This document shows, piece after piece, positions 1-6,964 of a stretch of DNA of 21,398 nt. The DNA is from a virus. Below the pieces are notes generated by a model that was not told the origin of the DNA, ran no database searches, and saw nothing but the letters and a program-made list of their open reading frames with translations. Within the stretch, counting starts at the first letter, position 1, and every line of letters begins with the position of its first letter. Made by a program: the position numbers and the translations under genes. Location of the stretch: IMG/VR virus record IMGVR_UViG_3300013297_000016, positions 1 through 21,398 of that record, one strand, 5' to 3'.

Positions 1-1
1 C

Positions 2-178
2 TCGGGGCAAGAGGGCAAGGATTGCTGGTGCACCTTTGAGGCGCGCATCGGGCGCCCGTCACCGTTCAAATGCGGCATCTGCCACAGCTTCGTGACCGAC
101 GGGCGGATCCAGTTTCTCGGCGACAGCACGCACGCACTCGCAGGCCAGACCGTAGACCTGCCGGAGTTCGACCGCTGA
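2..178 (+). CDS. DUF6527 family phage protein (C-terminal part)
   Basis: This reading frame is open from the left edge of the window and ends at TGA 176-178, so only the last 58 residues are visible. The visible part has a CWC motif followed by CGICHSFV, GRIQFLGDSTHALAGQT and a final VDLP. As I recall it, this is the conserved end of DUF6527, a small phage protein often mislabelled as ammonia monooxygenase. The paired cysteines and the histidine suggest a bound metal, but no activity is known to me. It sits just before head-tail joining genes, the usual position near the capsid genes in related prophages. Its stop overlaps the next start as TGATG. The family call comes from memory of the motif. 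Confidence 0.7.
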   Translation, partial: SGQEGKDCWCTFEARIGRPSPFKCGICHSFVTDGRIQFLGDSTHALAGQTVDLPEFDR

Positions 179-573
179 TGCTCGATGGCGCCGCCATGTT
201 CGCCGGGTTGGCGCAGACCATGACGGCGGTGTTTGGGGGGCCGTTCGTGAGCGCGCGCGTGATCGACCAGGCGCCTGACGCTTTCGACGATGGTGGCTCC
301 ATCCCCGACGATACCGCCGACCCGACCTTTCGGACCTGCCAGCTTCAGGTCGACATCGTGACGGACGCGATGCGCCAGGCCGACGGCTACGTCGAGGGCG
401 ATCTGCGCGTGCTGATCCTCAGCGCCACGCTCGAGGGCGATCTGGACACCGATGCGACGGTCGAGGTGCTGCAGGGGCCCTACACGGGCGCGAAGCTGCT
501 CCTGAGCGGCATCACGCGCGATCCAGCGGCGACATATTGGGAAGGGCGCGGGCGCCGCGCTCCAACGGAGTAA
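178..573 (+). CDS. head-tail joining / head closure-like protein
   Basis: The product has 131 residues. The ATG at 178 overlaps the upstream TGA, and I prefer it to an upstream in-frame ATG at 70 that would lie inside the preceding gene. It begins MLDGAAMFAGLAQTM and has an acidic, beta-rich middle (QLQVDIVTD, LRVLILSATLEG, TVEVLQGPYTG) and an end reading ITRDPAATYWEGRGR. This pattern of a short helical start, a small beta barrel and a D-P-A near the end is typical of siphophage head-closure (stopper) proteins that close the portal channel. Position supports this: it precedes an HK97 gp10 gene and a tail completion gene. The call rests on length, composition and order, not on a catalytic motif. 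Confidence 0.55.
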   Translation: MLDGAAMFAGLAQTMTAVFGGPFVSARVIDQAPDAFDDGGSIPDDTADPTFRTCQLQVDIVTDAMRQADGYVEGDLRVLILSATLEGDLDTDATVEVLQGPYTGAKLLLSGITRDPAATYWEGRGRRAPTE

Positions 574-579
574 ACGGCT

Positions 580-1092
580 ATGAGCGGAGTTTCAGGTTCC
601 ATTGCGCTGCAGATCGAGGCCCGGCTTGTCGGTGCTGGCGATCTCGGCAATCCCGTAGCGCCGGTGCGCGTCAACCGGTCGATCCAGTTCACGCCCGGCA
701 CCGATGCGCTCGGGAAGGCCGACGTCCTCTGGGCCGACGAGCGCACCCTTGCCGCGTCGGCAACCGAGAATATCGATCTCGCTGGCGTCCTCGCCGGCTT
801 GCTCGGCGGCACCGTCACGGCGGCCGAGATCACGGCGATCTATCTCGAGGCCGATGACGGCAATACGAACGACGTCCAGTTCTTCGGCGCGGCCAGCAAC
901 GCCTTCAATGGCCCGCTTAGCGGCACCACGCCGAAGATCACGCTCGGGCCCGACGACTGCGCGCTGATCACCAACAAGAAGGGCTGGACCGTCACCCCGG
1001 GCACTGGCGACATCATCCTCGTCGCCAACAGCGCCGGCGGGACGGGTGTGACCTATCGCATCACCGTCTTCGGGCGCACGGTTGCGGCCTGA
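580..1092 (+). CDS. phage virion-associated protein of unknown function
   Basis: The product has 170 residues and starts 6 bases after the upstream stop. A GGAG about 9 bases before ATG 580 is a credible ribosome binding site. The protein is rich in Gly, Ala, Thr and Asn, has no signal peptide or membrane segment, and seems mostly beta: runs such as ITAIYLEADDGNTNDVQFFGAA and GDIILVANSAGGTGVTYRI alternate hydrophobic residues. I do not recognise the family. Lying between the head-closure and HK97 gp10 genes, it could be a minor head, head-decoration or connector-associated protein. Its TGA at 1090-1092 overlaps the next ATG, so the two are probably translated together. Confidence 0.6.
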   Translation: MSGVSGSIALQIEARLVGAGDLGNPVAPVRVNRSIQFTPGTDALGKADVLWADERTLAASATENIDLAGVLAGLLGGTVTAAEITAIYLEADDGNTNDVQFFGAASNAFNGPLSGTTPKITLGPDDCALITNKKGWTVTPGTGDIILVANSAGGTGVTYRITVFGRTVAA

Positions 1093-1514
1093 TGGTCAAG
1101 ATCAGCGGCGTATCTGAGACTGCGGCCCATCTGAAGCGCATTTCCGGTCCGGAGATGGTGCGGCAGGTGGGCGCGGTGCTTTACGCCGCTGGCGACATCG
1201 TAGCGGTCGAGGCAGCGCGGTCCATCACCGAGGGCGCGGTCAGCGGCAAGGGCCACGTCCCGAGCGAGCCGGGCCAGCCACCGAATGCCGATACCCATCT
1301 GCTCGATCGCTCGATCGAGACGGTGCAGACGGGCCCGCTCAAGGTCGCCGTGTCCGCGAACGCTCCCTACGCAATCCCGCTGGAGTTCGGGACGTCGAAG
1401 ATGGCGGCACGGCCCTTCATGGCACCCGCATTGCAGCGCAAGCGCAAGGAGGTGACGGACCTCATCACCGCCGGCGTTTCCAAGGTCCTGGCCGGCGGCA
1501 AGGTTGTTCCCTGA
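1092..1514 (+). CDS. HK97 gp10 family head-tail protein
   Basis: The product has 140 residues, near the usual size of the HK97 gp10/tail-component family. The diagnostic stretch is at residues 92-114: YAIPLEFGTSKMAARPFMAP, matching the family signature of a Tyr, E-F-G-T, then R-P-F and P-A near the end. The N-terminal helix (residues 5-45) and the mid-region Gly/Pro loop (GHVPSEPGQPP) also fit. Family members act at the head-tail interface during tail completion in siphophages. The start overlaps the preceding stop (TGATG) and the stop overlaps the next start in the same way, placing it firmly in the joining operon. Confidence 0.88.
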   Translation: MVKISGVSETAAHLKRISGPEMVRQVGAVLYAAGDIVAVEAARSITEGAVSGKGHVPSEPGQPPNADTHLLDRSIETVQTGPLKVAVSANAPYAIPLEFGTSKMAARPFMAPALQRKRKEVTDLITAGVSKVLAGGKVVP

Positions 1515-1954
1515 TGGCGATCGACAGCACCATCCCCATCCGCCGAGGCGTCCTGGCGCTGATGAAGGCCGATGCTCGGCTTGTCGGGATCGTTCCGGCG
1601 GAGCGCCTTTATCCGCAGACCACACCGGGCAAGGTCATCTTCCCGTTCGTCCGGATGGGTGCGCCTCTCGCGGTCCCGACCCGTGGCGCCTGCTTCGACG
1701 GGACCGATACGACCTTCGCGGTGCACGGCTTTACGAAATACCGGCTCGAAGGCACCCGCCGTGTCGAAACCGCCGAGGACTATGCCGGTCGGCTCGGGTC
1801 GGCCATCGCATCAGCGCTCGACCAGCGCATCATCACGCTTGCGAACGGCACCGCGCGCATCCAGTGGACAGGCGGGCAATTGCTCATGGATCCGGCCGAA
1901 GCGGGCTGCTTCCACACCTTGCAGAATTTCCGGGTGCGCGCGCTTACGGCATGA
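1514..1954 (+). CDS. DUF3168 family tail completion protein
   Basis: The product has 146 residues. The N-terminal helix (RRGVLALMKADARLVGIV), the Y-P-Q-T segment, the FPFVRMGAP strand and the central sequence ETAEDYAGRLGSAIASALD match the DUF3168 layout, in which a short-tail-terminator-like fold ends with a strand reading LQNFRVRAL. DUF3168 proteins cap or complete the tail tube (SPP1 gp17-like). Directly following an HK97 gp10 gene is the standard order in many siphophages. Start and upstream stop overlap as TGATG at 1512-1516. Confidence 0.82.
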   Translation: MAIDSTIPIRRGVLALMKADARLVGIVPAERLYPQTTPGKVIFPFVRMGAPLAVPTRGACFDGTDTTFAVHGFTKYRLEGTRRVETAEDYAGRLGSAIASALDQRIITLANGTARIQWTGGQLLMDPAEAGCFHTLQNFRVRALTA

Positions 1955-1968
1955 GTTAGATTGCCGCC

Positions 1969-2193
1969 GTGGCGGACAGCACGACAGCAGAGGAAATCGC
2001 GATCGCGCTGGGCCTTGCTCTGATGCGCAAGGGTATTCTCGACGCCGACGACCTGGCGCGCGCCGCTGATGGTTCGGCAAGCGCGGACGCCGCGCATGCT
2101 CTGCGGTCGATAGCGGTTGAGGGTGGGGCTCCAAGTCAGTCGGAATGGGAAGCTGGACAGCGGCGCGCCCAAATTCGCGTGGTGAAGGATTGA
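1969..2193 (+). CDS. small hypothetical phage protein (74 aa)
   Basis: The product has 74 residues and starts with GTG at 1969, 14 bases after the preceding stop. No ATG is available early in the frame. The sequence is mostly helical and charged (EEIAIALGLALMRKGILDADDLARAA), with an acidic N-terminal half and a basic end, and no membrane segment. I do not recognise it. The length and place, after the tail completion gene and before the tail tube, are compatible with a minor accessory gene. Its TGA overlaps the next start as TGATG at 2191-2195, which supports real translation. Confidence 0.6.
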   Translation: MADSTTAEEIAIALGLALMRKGILDADDLARAADGSASADAAHALRSIAVEGGAPSQSEWEAGQRRAQIRVVKD

Positions 2194-2567
2194 TGCGGCG
2201 GCGCTATCTGCCTTTGATTGCACTGCCGATGCTGGCTGCGGCTGCGACCAAGCATGTCGCCCCGCGCGCTGATCCCAACGCCGCCCTGTTCGCCAAGGTC
2301 CGCGCGATCGTCACCGATGGCCTGAAAGACCCGGAATCCGCACGGTTCAAGCCCTTCTCGGTCGTGGTTGACGGCGACGGCAACCGGAAGGTGTGCGGCG
2401 CGGTCAACGCCAAGAACACCTATGGCGGCTATGTCGGCTTCACCGCCTTCGCCTATAAGCTCGAGCTCGGCGATCTGATTTTCGCGCCGCAGCCTGACGA
2501 TGACGACGCCAACTCGGCCAACCGCGCGGGCTCAGGCTGTCCCGGGTTCGGCGACTGGCACCGCTGA
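2193..2567 (+). CDS. secreted/periplasmic protein of unknown function
   Basis: The product has 124 residues. I choose ATG 2193, which overlaps the upstream TGA, over an in-frame ATG at 2145 inside the previous gene, because translation then begins with a classical signal peptide: MRRR, a hydrophobic core YLPLIALPMLAAAA, then a polar region. There is no lipobox cysteine, so a periplasmic product is likely. The mature part contains KDPESARFKPF and VCGAVNAKNTYGGYVGFTAFAY. I recall this pair of motifs from a widespread small bacterial and phage hypothetical family with two conserved cysteines, here in VCGAV and SGCPG. An exported protein is unexpected inside a tail operon, so it may be a cargo (moron) gene. 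Its stop codon lies within a copy of the 15-base intergenic repeat. Confidence 0.72.
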   Translation: MRRRYLPLIALPMLAAAATKHVAPRADPNAALFAKVRAIVTDGLKDPESARFKPFSVVVDGDGNRKVCGAVNAKNTYGGYVGFTAFAYKLELGDLIFAPQPDDDDANSANRAGSGCPGFGDWHR

Positions 2568-2578
2568 CGGCGGTAACA
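2564..2578 (+). repeat. intergenic repeat copy 1 (CTGACGGCGGTAACA)
   Basis: First of three exact copies of a 15-mer in the plus-strand gaps (others at 5654 and 11882). It overlaps the stop codon of the secreted-protein gene and is followed 49 bases later by the tail tube start. The downstream leader also shares AACATAGC (2583-2590) and CGGAGAC (2617-2623), in the same order, with the leader after copy 3. Confidence 0.85.
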
Positions 2579-2627
2579 AGGCAACATAGCGCTCCATAAT
2601 CTCCCGCCAGCTTGAGCGGAGACCGGA

Positions 2628-3080
2628 ATGAGCGCCCCCACGACCTTTCAGTATGCTGTGGTCAAAGTCGGTGACGGCGGCTCGCCCGAAACCTTCACCA
2701 CGATCTGCGGCATCCAGACGACCGGCTTCAACGACACGGTGCAGACCGCCAACAAGGCGATCCGTGACTGCGCCAATCCAGCTACGCCGCCGGAGCAAAA
2801 GGTCACGGTATTGAGCCGCGGCCGGCAGCTGACGGGGTCTGGCCTCTATAACACGTCACAGGTCGCGCTGATCAATTCGCTGCTGGCGAATCCGGCGAAC
2901 TATGAGCTCGTGCTGCTCGACATCAGCGATCCCGACATTCCCGCTGGCACCGAGATCGGCACCTGGGCGGGCCCGGGCATCGCAACTGCTGTCAACCTCG
3001 CGACCACCGAAAACAGCGACGCCACGATCAGCATCACGATCGAATCCAACGGGGCGTGGGCTTACACGCCGGCTAGCTGA
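2628..3080 (+). CDS. phage tail tube (major tail) protein
   Basis: The product has 150 residues. The start at 2628 is preceded by an AGCGGAGACCGG stretch that serves as ribosome binding site. The protein resembles tail tube proteins of alphaproteobacterial siphophages. It has an N-terminal strand (FQYAVVKVGDG), a segment with the substrate-like phrase TTICGIQTTGFNDT, a central helix TSQVALINSLLANPANYELVLL, and a C-terminal strand pair around ATISITIESNGAW. Its location immediately before the tail assembly chaperone and tape measure genes is the canonical place. It follows repeat copy 1, so high-level late expression may start nearby. The TGA overlaps the next ATG at 3078-3082. Confidence 0.82.
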   Translation: MSAPTTFQYAVVKVGDGGSPETFTTICGIQTTGFNDTVQTANKAIRDCANPATPPEQKVTVLSRGRQLTGSGLYNTSQVALINSLLANPANYELVLLDISDPDIPAGTEIGTWAGPGIATAVNLATTENSDATISITIESNGAWAYTPAS

Positions 3081-3553
3081 TGACCTTCCCAGCGACGAGC
3101 CTCGAGCTTGAGTTCGCGGACGGGGAATATAGCTTCGCGCTCCATCTGCCGCAGCTGGCCGAGCTTCAGGAGAAGCGCAAGACCGGCGTCTTCAAGCTCT
3201 ACGCGCGGGTCATGGCGGGGCGCTTCCTCACCGATACAGGCGAAGCGGTCGGCCACCCCCAGCTGGGCGAGGCCTTCGCCGAGGATATCTATGAGACGAT
3301 CCGCCTGGCGCTGATCGGCGGCGGCAAGGGGCTGGTCGACGGCAGGGAAGTCGCTGTCTCGGCTCTCGCCGCGAAACGCCTGCTCGATACCTACGTGATC
3401 CCGGCGCCGTTGATGGAGAGCTGGGGGATTGCGGCGGCGATCCTGGGCGCAAAGATCGTGGGCTACACCCCGCAAAAAAAAAGCCCGCCGCCCCCGAAAA
3501 AGACAGCACGATCGAGCAAGCGCCCGACGGCTTCGACATCGGAACAGTCATAG
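3080..3553 (+). CDS. tail assembly chaperone, GTA gp10-like (short form)
   Basis: The product has 157 residues when read without frameshifting. The N-terminal part (LELEFADGEYSFALHLPQLAELQ, then GVFKLYARVMAGRF) and the centre (DIYETIRLALIGGGKGLV, VSALAAKRLLDTYVIPAPL) match the gene-transfer-agent gp10 family, a tail chaperone group that keeps the tape measure soluble during tail assembly. After residue 134 the frame becomes a low-complexity Pro/Lys/Ser tail (KKSPPPPKKTARSSKR), which looks like the product of a frame not normally used for function. The change happens exactly at a run of nine A residues (3474-3482). This resembles lambda G/GT: short form here, long form made by a -1 shift. Confidence 0.82.
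   Translation: MTFPATSLELEFADGEYSFALHLPQLAELQEKRKTGVFKLYARVMAGRFLTDTGEAVGHPQLGEAFAEDIYETIRLALIGGGKGLVDGREVAVSALAAKRLLDTYVIPAPLMESWGIAAAILGAKIVGYTPQKKSPPPPKKTARSSKRPTASTSEQS
3475..3481 (+). promoter_or_regulatory. predicted -1 frameshift slippery heptamer A AAA AAA
   Basis: The run of nine A residues spans 3474-3482 and is followed by G. In the chaperone frame the codons are CAA AAA AAA AGC. A tandem slip of one base over 3475-3481 keeps both tRNA-Lys pairings perfect, and the next codon is AAG at 3481. The new frame is open to TAG 3712-3714 and encodes a sensible protein end. Lambda-like phages use the same arrangement to make gpGT. I did not identify a downstream pseudoknot by eye. A homopolymer length error is the main alternative. 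Confidence 0.75.
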
Positions 3554-3714
3554 CCGATTGCCTCGTCATGGGCATCGATTGGCGAACCCAGACGTGGTGG
3601 GAATATCAGGCCGCGCTGGCTGGCTGGAACGACCGTTCGGGGCCGTCAGACACCCCGCAACTGACCAACGTCGACCGGCTCAAGGAAGTGCTGGCCGCGC
3701 GATCGATCAATTAG
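3481..3714 (+). CDS. tail assembly chaperone, -1 frame extension (T part)
   Basis: This frame has no good start of its own near its beginning and is reached by -1 shift from the gp10-like chaperone. It adds 77 residues (KPAAPEKDSTIEQ, then DIGTVIADCLVMGIDWRTQ, TWWEYQAALAGWN and LKEVLAARSIN), giving a fused product of 211 residues. The Trp-rich DWRTQTWWEYQAALAGW segment resembles small phage tail chaperone domains that bind the tape measure. An independent start at ATG 3568 would give only 48 residues, similar to the separate small chaperone gene of some GTA clusters, so both modes are possible. It ends 9 bases before the tape measure start. Confidence 0.72.
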   Translation, partial: KPAAPEKDSTIEQAPDGFDIGTVIADCLVMGIDWRTQTWWEYQAALAGWNDRSGPSDTPQLTNVDRLKEVLAARSIN

Positions 3715-3723
3715 GAGGCCCCG

Positions 3724-5649
3724 ATGGGCGTTACCGCTGACTCCGTGATCGTCGAGCTGGAAGCCCGCAACGCCGAATATGATCGCGCGATGCAGGGCAG
3801 CGGGCAGGTCACGCTCAAGTTCGGATCCGATGCAGCGAAAGGCGCGGCGCAGGCCGAGGGCGCCGTGGTAGGATCGCTCAAGCAGATCACGACCGCCAGC
3901 GGCAACACCAACGGCGCGCAGCTGATCCTGCAATCCGTGATCCGCCGCACGACTGACCAATTCGCGGCCGGCGCCCCGCTCGCGACGATCTTCGCCGAGC
4001 ATATCAGCGCGATCGCGGAGGCCGGAGAGCTGGCCGGTGGCTCGCTCGGTTCGCTCGGTGCGCTGTTGCAGGGGCCGCTAGGCTTCGCGCTGTCGGCCGC
4101 CGCGTCCGTGGCCGCGCTGCTCGCCAGCAAATTCCTTGAAGGCGCGGATTCTACCGAAAAGCTGAAGGAAAAGAACCTGGCGCTCGAGGAGGCGCTGACG
4201 AAGGCCAAATTTGCGACCGATGCGGCCACCAAGTCCATCGCCGCGTATAACCGGGAACAGCAGCACGCGATCGAAACCGACTCGCTCGCGGCCGATATCG
4301 CCCTGCGACTGGCCGAGAGCCGGCTGAAGGAGGCGCGGGCCAACATCGCGTCGATCCAGGCCGACATCGCCAAGCAGCGCGGCGTTCAGACGTCCTTTAC
4401 GAATGGCATCGGCGGTAATCCTGCGCTCGCTGCGGACGCGTCGCTGCTCAAGGAAAACCAGAAGCGAGCCGAGGATCTCGACCAGACTGTGCGCGACCTG
4501 CAGATTCAGGTCGGAAAGGTTGGCGCTGCGAGCGCGGCCGACCCGATCAAGCGCATCAACAACGAGTTCGACCGCCTGCGTGACGTCGCCATCCGGGCTG
4601 CTCACAGCAACGACACACTGGCCAAGGGGATCACCCTGACGCTGGCCACAATCGAGAAACAGCGCAACGTCGCCCTGGAGGCCGAAAAGGCGCTGCACCG
4701 GCACTCCCGCTCGGCCGATGCCGTGGCGGAGGCGAACGCCAAGCTTGCCACCGCCACCGATGAAGTCGGCCGCGCCGAGGCTCGCGTGGAGCTGGTGCGC
4801 GCGCGTCGGGACAAGCTTTCGCCCGCCGCGTATCAGGCAGAGCTTACCGCTGCGCTTGGTGCCGTGAATGCCGCGAAGGTGCACGAGGCTGCGGTCAAGG
4901 CCGACACGAAGGCGCTAGAGGCGTTCAACGCGGAAAATAACAGGCTCGTGCTTGGTCTGATCAAGGCCAATGAGGCCATGTCGCGCGGGATCCTTCCCGA
5001 TGCAGGAAAGGAATTTAAAGAGGTAACGGATGAGCTTCGCCAGTCGCAGCACGAGATCGTGCAGGAGCAGGGCGCCGCGATCGAACAACTACGGCGCAAA
5101 CAGGAAGAGAGCATCCGCACGCTGTCGGGCTTTTATTACGACCTCTTCTCCGGCGGCACCAAGAACCTTTGGAAGGACTTCGAACGGCTTGGACTGGAGG
5201 CGCTGGCGAAAATAGCGGCCGAAAAGAGCTTTGCGGCACTGCTTAACTTCGGGTCTCAGCATAGCGGCGACGGCGGTATCCTTGGAGCGTTGGCCAGCCT
5301 GGCCGGCAGCCTGCGCAACGCCCCTGGCCGGGCCGTGGGCGGCCCGGTCGCGGCCGGAGGCACCTATCTCGTCGGCGAGCGCGGCCCTGAGCTTCTACAG
5401 ATGGGCGCTTCAGCGGGGAACATCGTGCCGAACTCCGCGATAGCGCAGCCGCGCGGGTCGAGTGGGCCACAGATCGGTGGCACCGTCGAACACCGCATCG
5501 TCATCGAGCCTAACGAAATGTTCGACACGCACGTCGACACACGCGTGGTCGGCGGCATCGTCCAATATGCACCGGTGATCATCGAGGGTGCGAAGTCGGC
5601 GACGTTCGCTGCCGCAAACCGCCCGGGCCTGCCGCGTAGCGCCGGATAA
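3724..5649 (+). CDS. phage tail length tape measure protein
   Basis: The product has 641 residues. A strong AGGAGG at 3713-3718, about 5 bases before ATG 3724, explains the start. Residues about 100-140 are hydrophobic (a Leu/Ala/Gly-rich run), as in many tape measures that contact the membrane during DNA entry. Residues about 140-480 are long charged helices with coiled-coil character, rich in Ala, Lys, Glu and Arg. The C-terminal part contains VGGPVAAGGTYLVGERGPEL, then a NIVPN motif, the standard ending of tape measure proteins in siphophages. By the usual rule of about 0.15 nm per residue, tail length would be near 95 nm. Its place after the frameshifted chaperone fits exactly. Confidence 0.93.
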   Translation: MGVTADSVIVELEARNAEYDRAMQGSGQVTLKFGSDAAKGAAQAEGAVVGSLKQITTASGNTNGAQLILQSVIRRTTDQFAAGAPLATIFAEHISAIAEAGELAGGSLGSLGALLQGPLGFALSAAASVAALLASKFLEGADSTEKLKEKNLALEEALTKAKFATDAATKSIAAYNREQQHAIETDSLAADIALRLAESRLKEARANIASIQADIAKQRGVQTSFTNGIGGNPALAADASLLKENQKRAEDLDQTVRDLQIQVGKVGAASAADPIKRINNEFDRLRDVAIRAAHSNDTLAKGITLTLATIEKQRNVALEAEKALHRHSRSADAVAEANAKLATATDEVGRAEARVELVRARRDKLSPAAYQAELTAALGAVNAAKVHEAAVKADTKALEAFNAENNRLVLGLIKANEAMSRGILPDAGKEFKEVTDELRQSQHEIVQEQGAAIEQLRRKQEESIRTLSGFYYDLFSGGTKNLWKDFERLGLEALAKIAAEKSFAALLNFGSQHSGDGGILGALASLAGSLRNAPGRAVGGPVAAGGTYLVGERGPELLQMGASAGNIVPNSAIAQPRGSSGPQIGGTVEHRIVIEPNEMFDTHVDTRVVGGIVQYAPVIIEGAKSATFAAANRPGLPRSAG

Positions 5650-5653
5650 GGAA

Positions 5654-5668
5654 CTGACGGCGGTAACA
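5654..5668 (+). repeat. intergenic repeat copy 2 (CTGACGGCGGTAACA)
   Basis: Second exact copy of the 15-mer. Here it lies 5 bases after the tape measure stop codon instead of overlapping it, so its conservation is not due to coding constraint. The next gene starts 35 bases downstream at 5703. The bases after this copy (GGCCAG) resemble those after copy 3 (GCCAG). Confidence 0.85.
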
Positions 5669-5702
5669 GGCCAGCCGACCCGGCCGCATCCTCCGCGTCG
5701 CT

Positions 5703-6299
5703 ATGGCGATCCTTACCTGGCCGACATGTGCCTTCCTAACGTCGGTCGAATGGACGCCGCCCGACCCCCCGACGCAGGTCAACAGGTCCGAGTGGACCGG
5801 TCGTGAGCAGGTTGCGATCCTGCCGAATGCGGGGCGCTGGGCCGCAAAAGTCTCGATCGAGCCGAAACAGACCGAGGATGATGCGCTTGATACCGAGGCG
5901 TTCAGGGTCGAGCTCAAGGGCCGCGTCAACAGTTTCCGAATGCCGGCGGTCCTGAAGCCACAATTCGCGTCTGCAACACCCGTCATCGTCAATGGCGCCG
6001 GCCAGACCGGCTATTCTCTCGCGGTAACCGGCCCTGCGGGCGTGACCATCAAGCGCGGGCACAAGCTCACGGTCGGCGACCAGCTTTTGATGAGCCTTTC
6101 GACGGTCACACTCGATGGCTCCGGCCACGGCACGCTGACGCTGAGCAATCCGCTTCGGTTGTCGCCGCCGAACAGCGCGGCAGTGGAGGTTGTCAACCCG
6201 ACCTGCCTGGTCAAGCTCGCGAGTCCCGGCGCCGGCTGGACCGGTAGCTATCCCAATATGATCGACTTCGCACAGTTCGATGTCGAAGAGACGTTCTGA
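5703..6299 (+). CDS. phage distal tail / tail-tip assembly protein
   Basis: The product has 198 residues. ATG 5703 has no clear Shine-Dalgarno sequence, and an in-frame TAA at 5664 rules out a much longer N-terminus. The sequence contains EAFRVELKGRVNSFRMPAVLKPQFA, VIVNGAGQTGYSLAVTG and GDQLLM, and ends FAQFDVEETF. I recall a phage tail family with this plan (an R-x-L strand, a PQF segment, V-x-GAGQ-x-G, and a final acidic-aromatic F), located after the tape measure and likely forming part of the distal tail or baseplate. This recognition is by pattern. The stop overlaps the next start as TGATG at 6297-6301. Confidence 0.68.
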   Translation: MAILTWPTCAFLTSVEWTPPDPPTQVNRSEWTGREQVAILPNAGRWAAKVSIEPKQTEDDALDTEAFRVELKGRVNSFRMPAVLKPQFASATPVIVNGAGQTGYSLAVTGPAGVTIKRGHKLTVGDQLLMSLSTVTLDGSGHGTLTLSNPLRLSPPNSAAVEVVNPTCLVKLASPGAGWTGSYPNMIDFAQFDVEETF

Positions 6300-6964
6300 T
6301 GGCGGGGCCCGACGCATCCGCGGTCGCCGCGCTGCGGAGCTACACTACGCCGGTCAACGCCATCTATGTCGGCTTCCTCGATATCGTAGGCGATCCGATC
6401 CGGGTCACGACCGCGCCCTATGATCTCGTCGTAGGCTCCGGCGCGACCGGCGATGCCGATCTGGACGGTCATACCTTCTCCGCCGTCGATCCGAAGTTCA
6501 TCTCTGTCGGCTCGATCACGATGAAGGAGGGCGGGGCGGATACTGTCACATGCCAGCTTTCCGGCCTGATCGGGGTCGATACCACGCTTCTCAACCAGAT
6601 CGGCGACAAGACAAACTGGCAGGGCCGCGTCGCCCGCCTTTGGCAGATGCAGATCGACGAGAGCCTGGCACAGGTCGGCGCGATCTGGCCGTGGTTCACC
6701 GGCTATATGACCGTGCCGAAGATCATCGGCGACAAGACCCATCAGATCATCGAGCTCGAAATCGAGAGCTACCTGTCATTCATGCGGGCGGCCTCCTTCC
6801 GCTCCTATTTGAACCAGAGCGATTACGACAGCGGCGACCTCTCGGCACAGGCCTCGATCGCGGTCGCCAACGGGCAAAGCGCATCTGGCGCGGCTGTTGC
6901 CGCAGCATCCGCAGCATCGGTCTACGGCTATCGCGGCTCGACCGGAAAGCCGGTGTTCCTGTGA
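6299..6964 (+). CDS. phage tail-tip hub-like protein
   Basis: The product has 221 residues. It starts within the upstream stop. The sequence begins with a Tyr-Thr-Thr-Pro segment and NAIYVGFLDI, and continues with LVVGSGATGDADLDGHTFSA, SITMKEGGADTVTCQLSGL and GRVARLWQMQ. It then reads EIESYLSFMRAASFRSYLNQSDY before an Ala/Ser-rich tail. The D-G-x-x-F-x-A step followed by an L-x-G-L strand and an R-x-A-R-L-W strand is reminiscent of the hub domain of DUF2163/DUF1833-like tail proteins that link the tape measure end to the J-like fibre. No catalytic site is evident. The stop and the next GTG overlap as GTGA at 6961-6964. Confidence 0.62.
   Translation: MAGPDASAVAALRSYTTPVNAIYVGFLDIVGDPIRVTTAPYDLVVGSGATGDADLDGHTFSAVDPKFISVGSITMKEGGADTVTCQLSGLIGVDTTLLNQIGDKTNWQGRVARLWQMQIDESLAQVGAIWPWFTGYMTVPKIIGDKTHQIIELEIESYLSFMRAASFRSYLNQSDYDSGDLSAQASIAVANGQSASGAAVAAASAASVYGYRGSTGKPVFL

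Noticed and set aside
2564-2600. Sigma-70 promoter made of CTGACG as -35 with CATAAT at 2595 as -10
   Set aside because: The spacer would be about 25 bases, too long, and no matching -10 is found at the other two repeat copies.
3481-3714. Inactivating frameshift mutation in the chaperone gene
   Set aside because: The position on nine As, the family habit of programmed shifting and intact frames on both sides favour regulation; a sequencing indel cannot be fully excluded.
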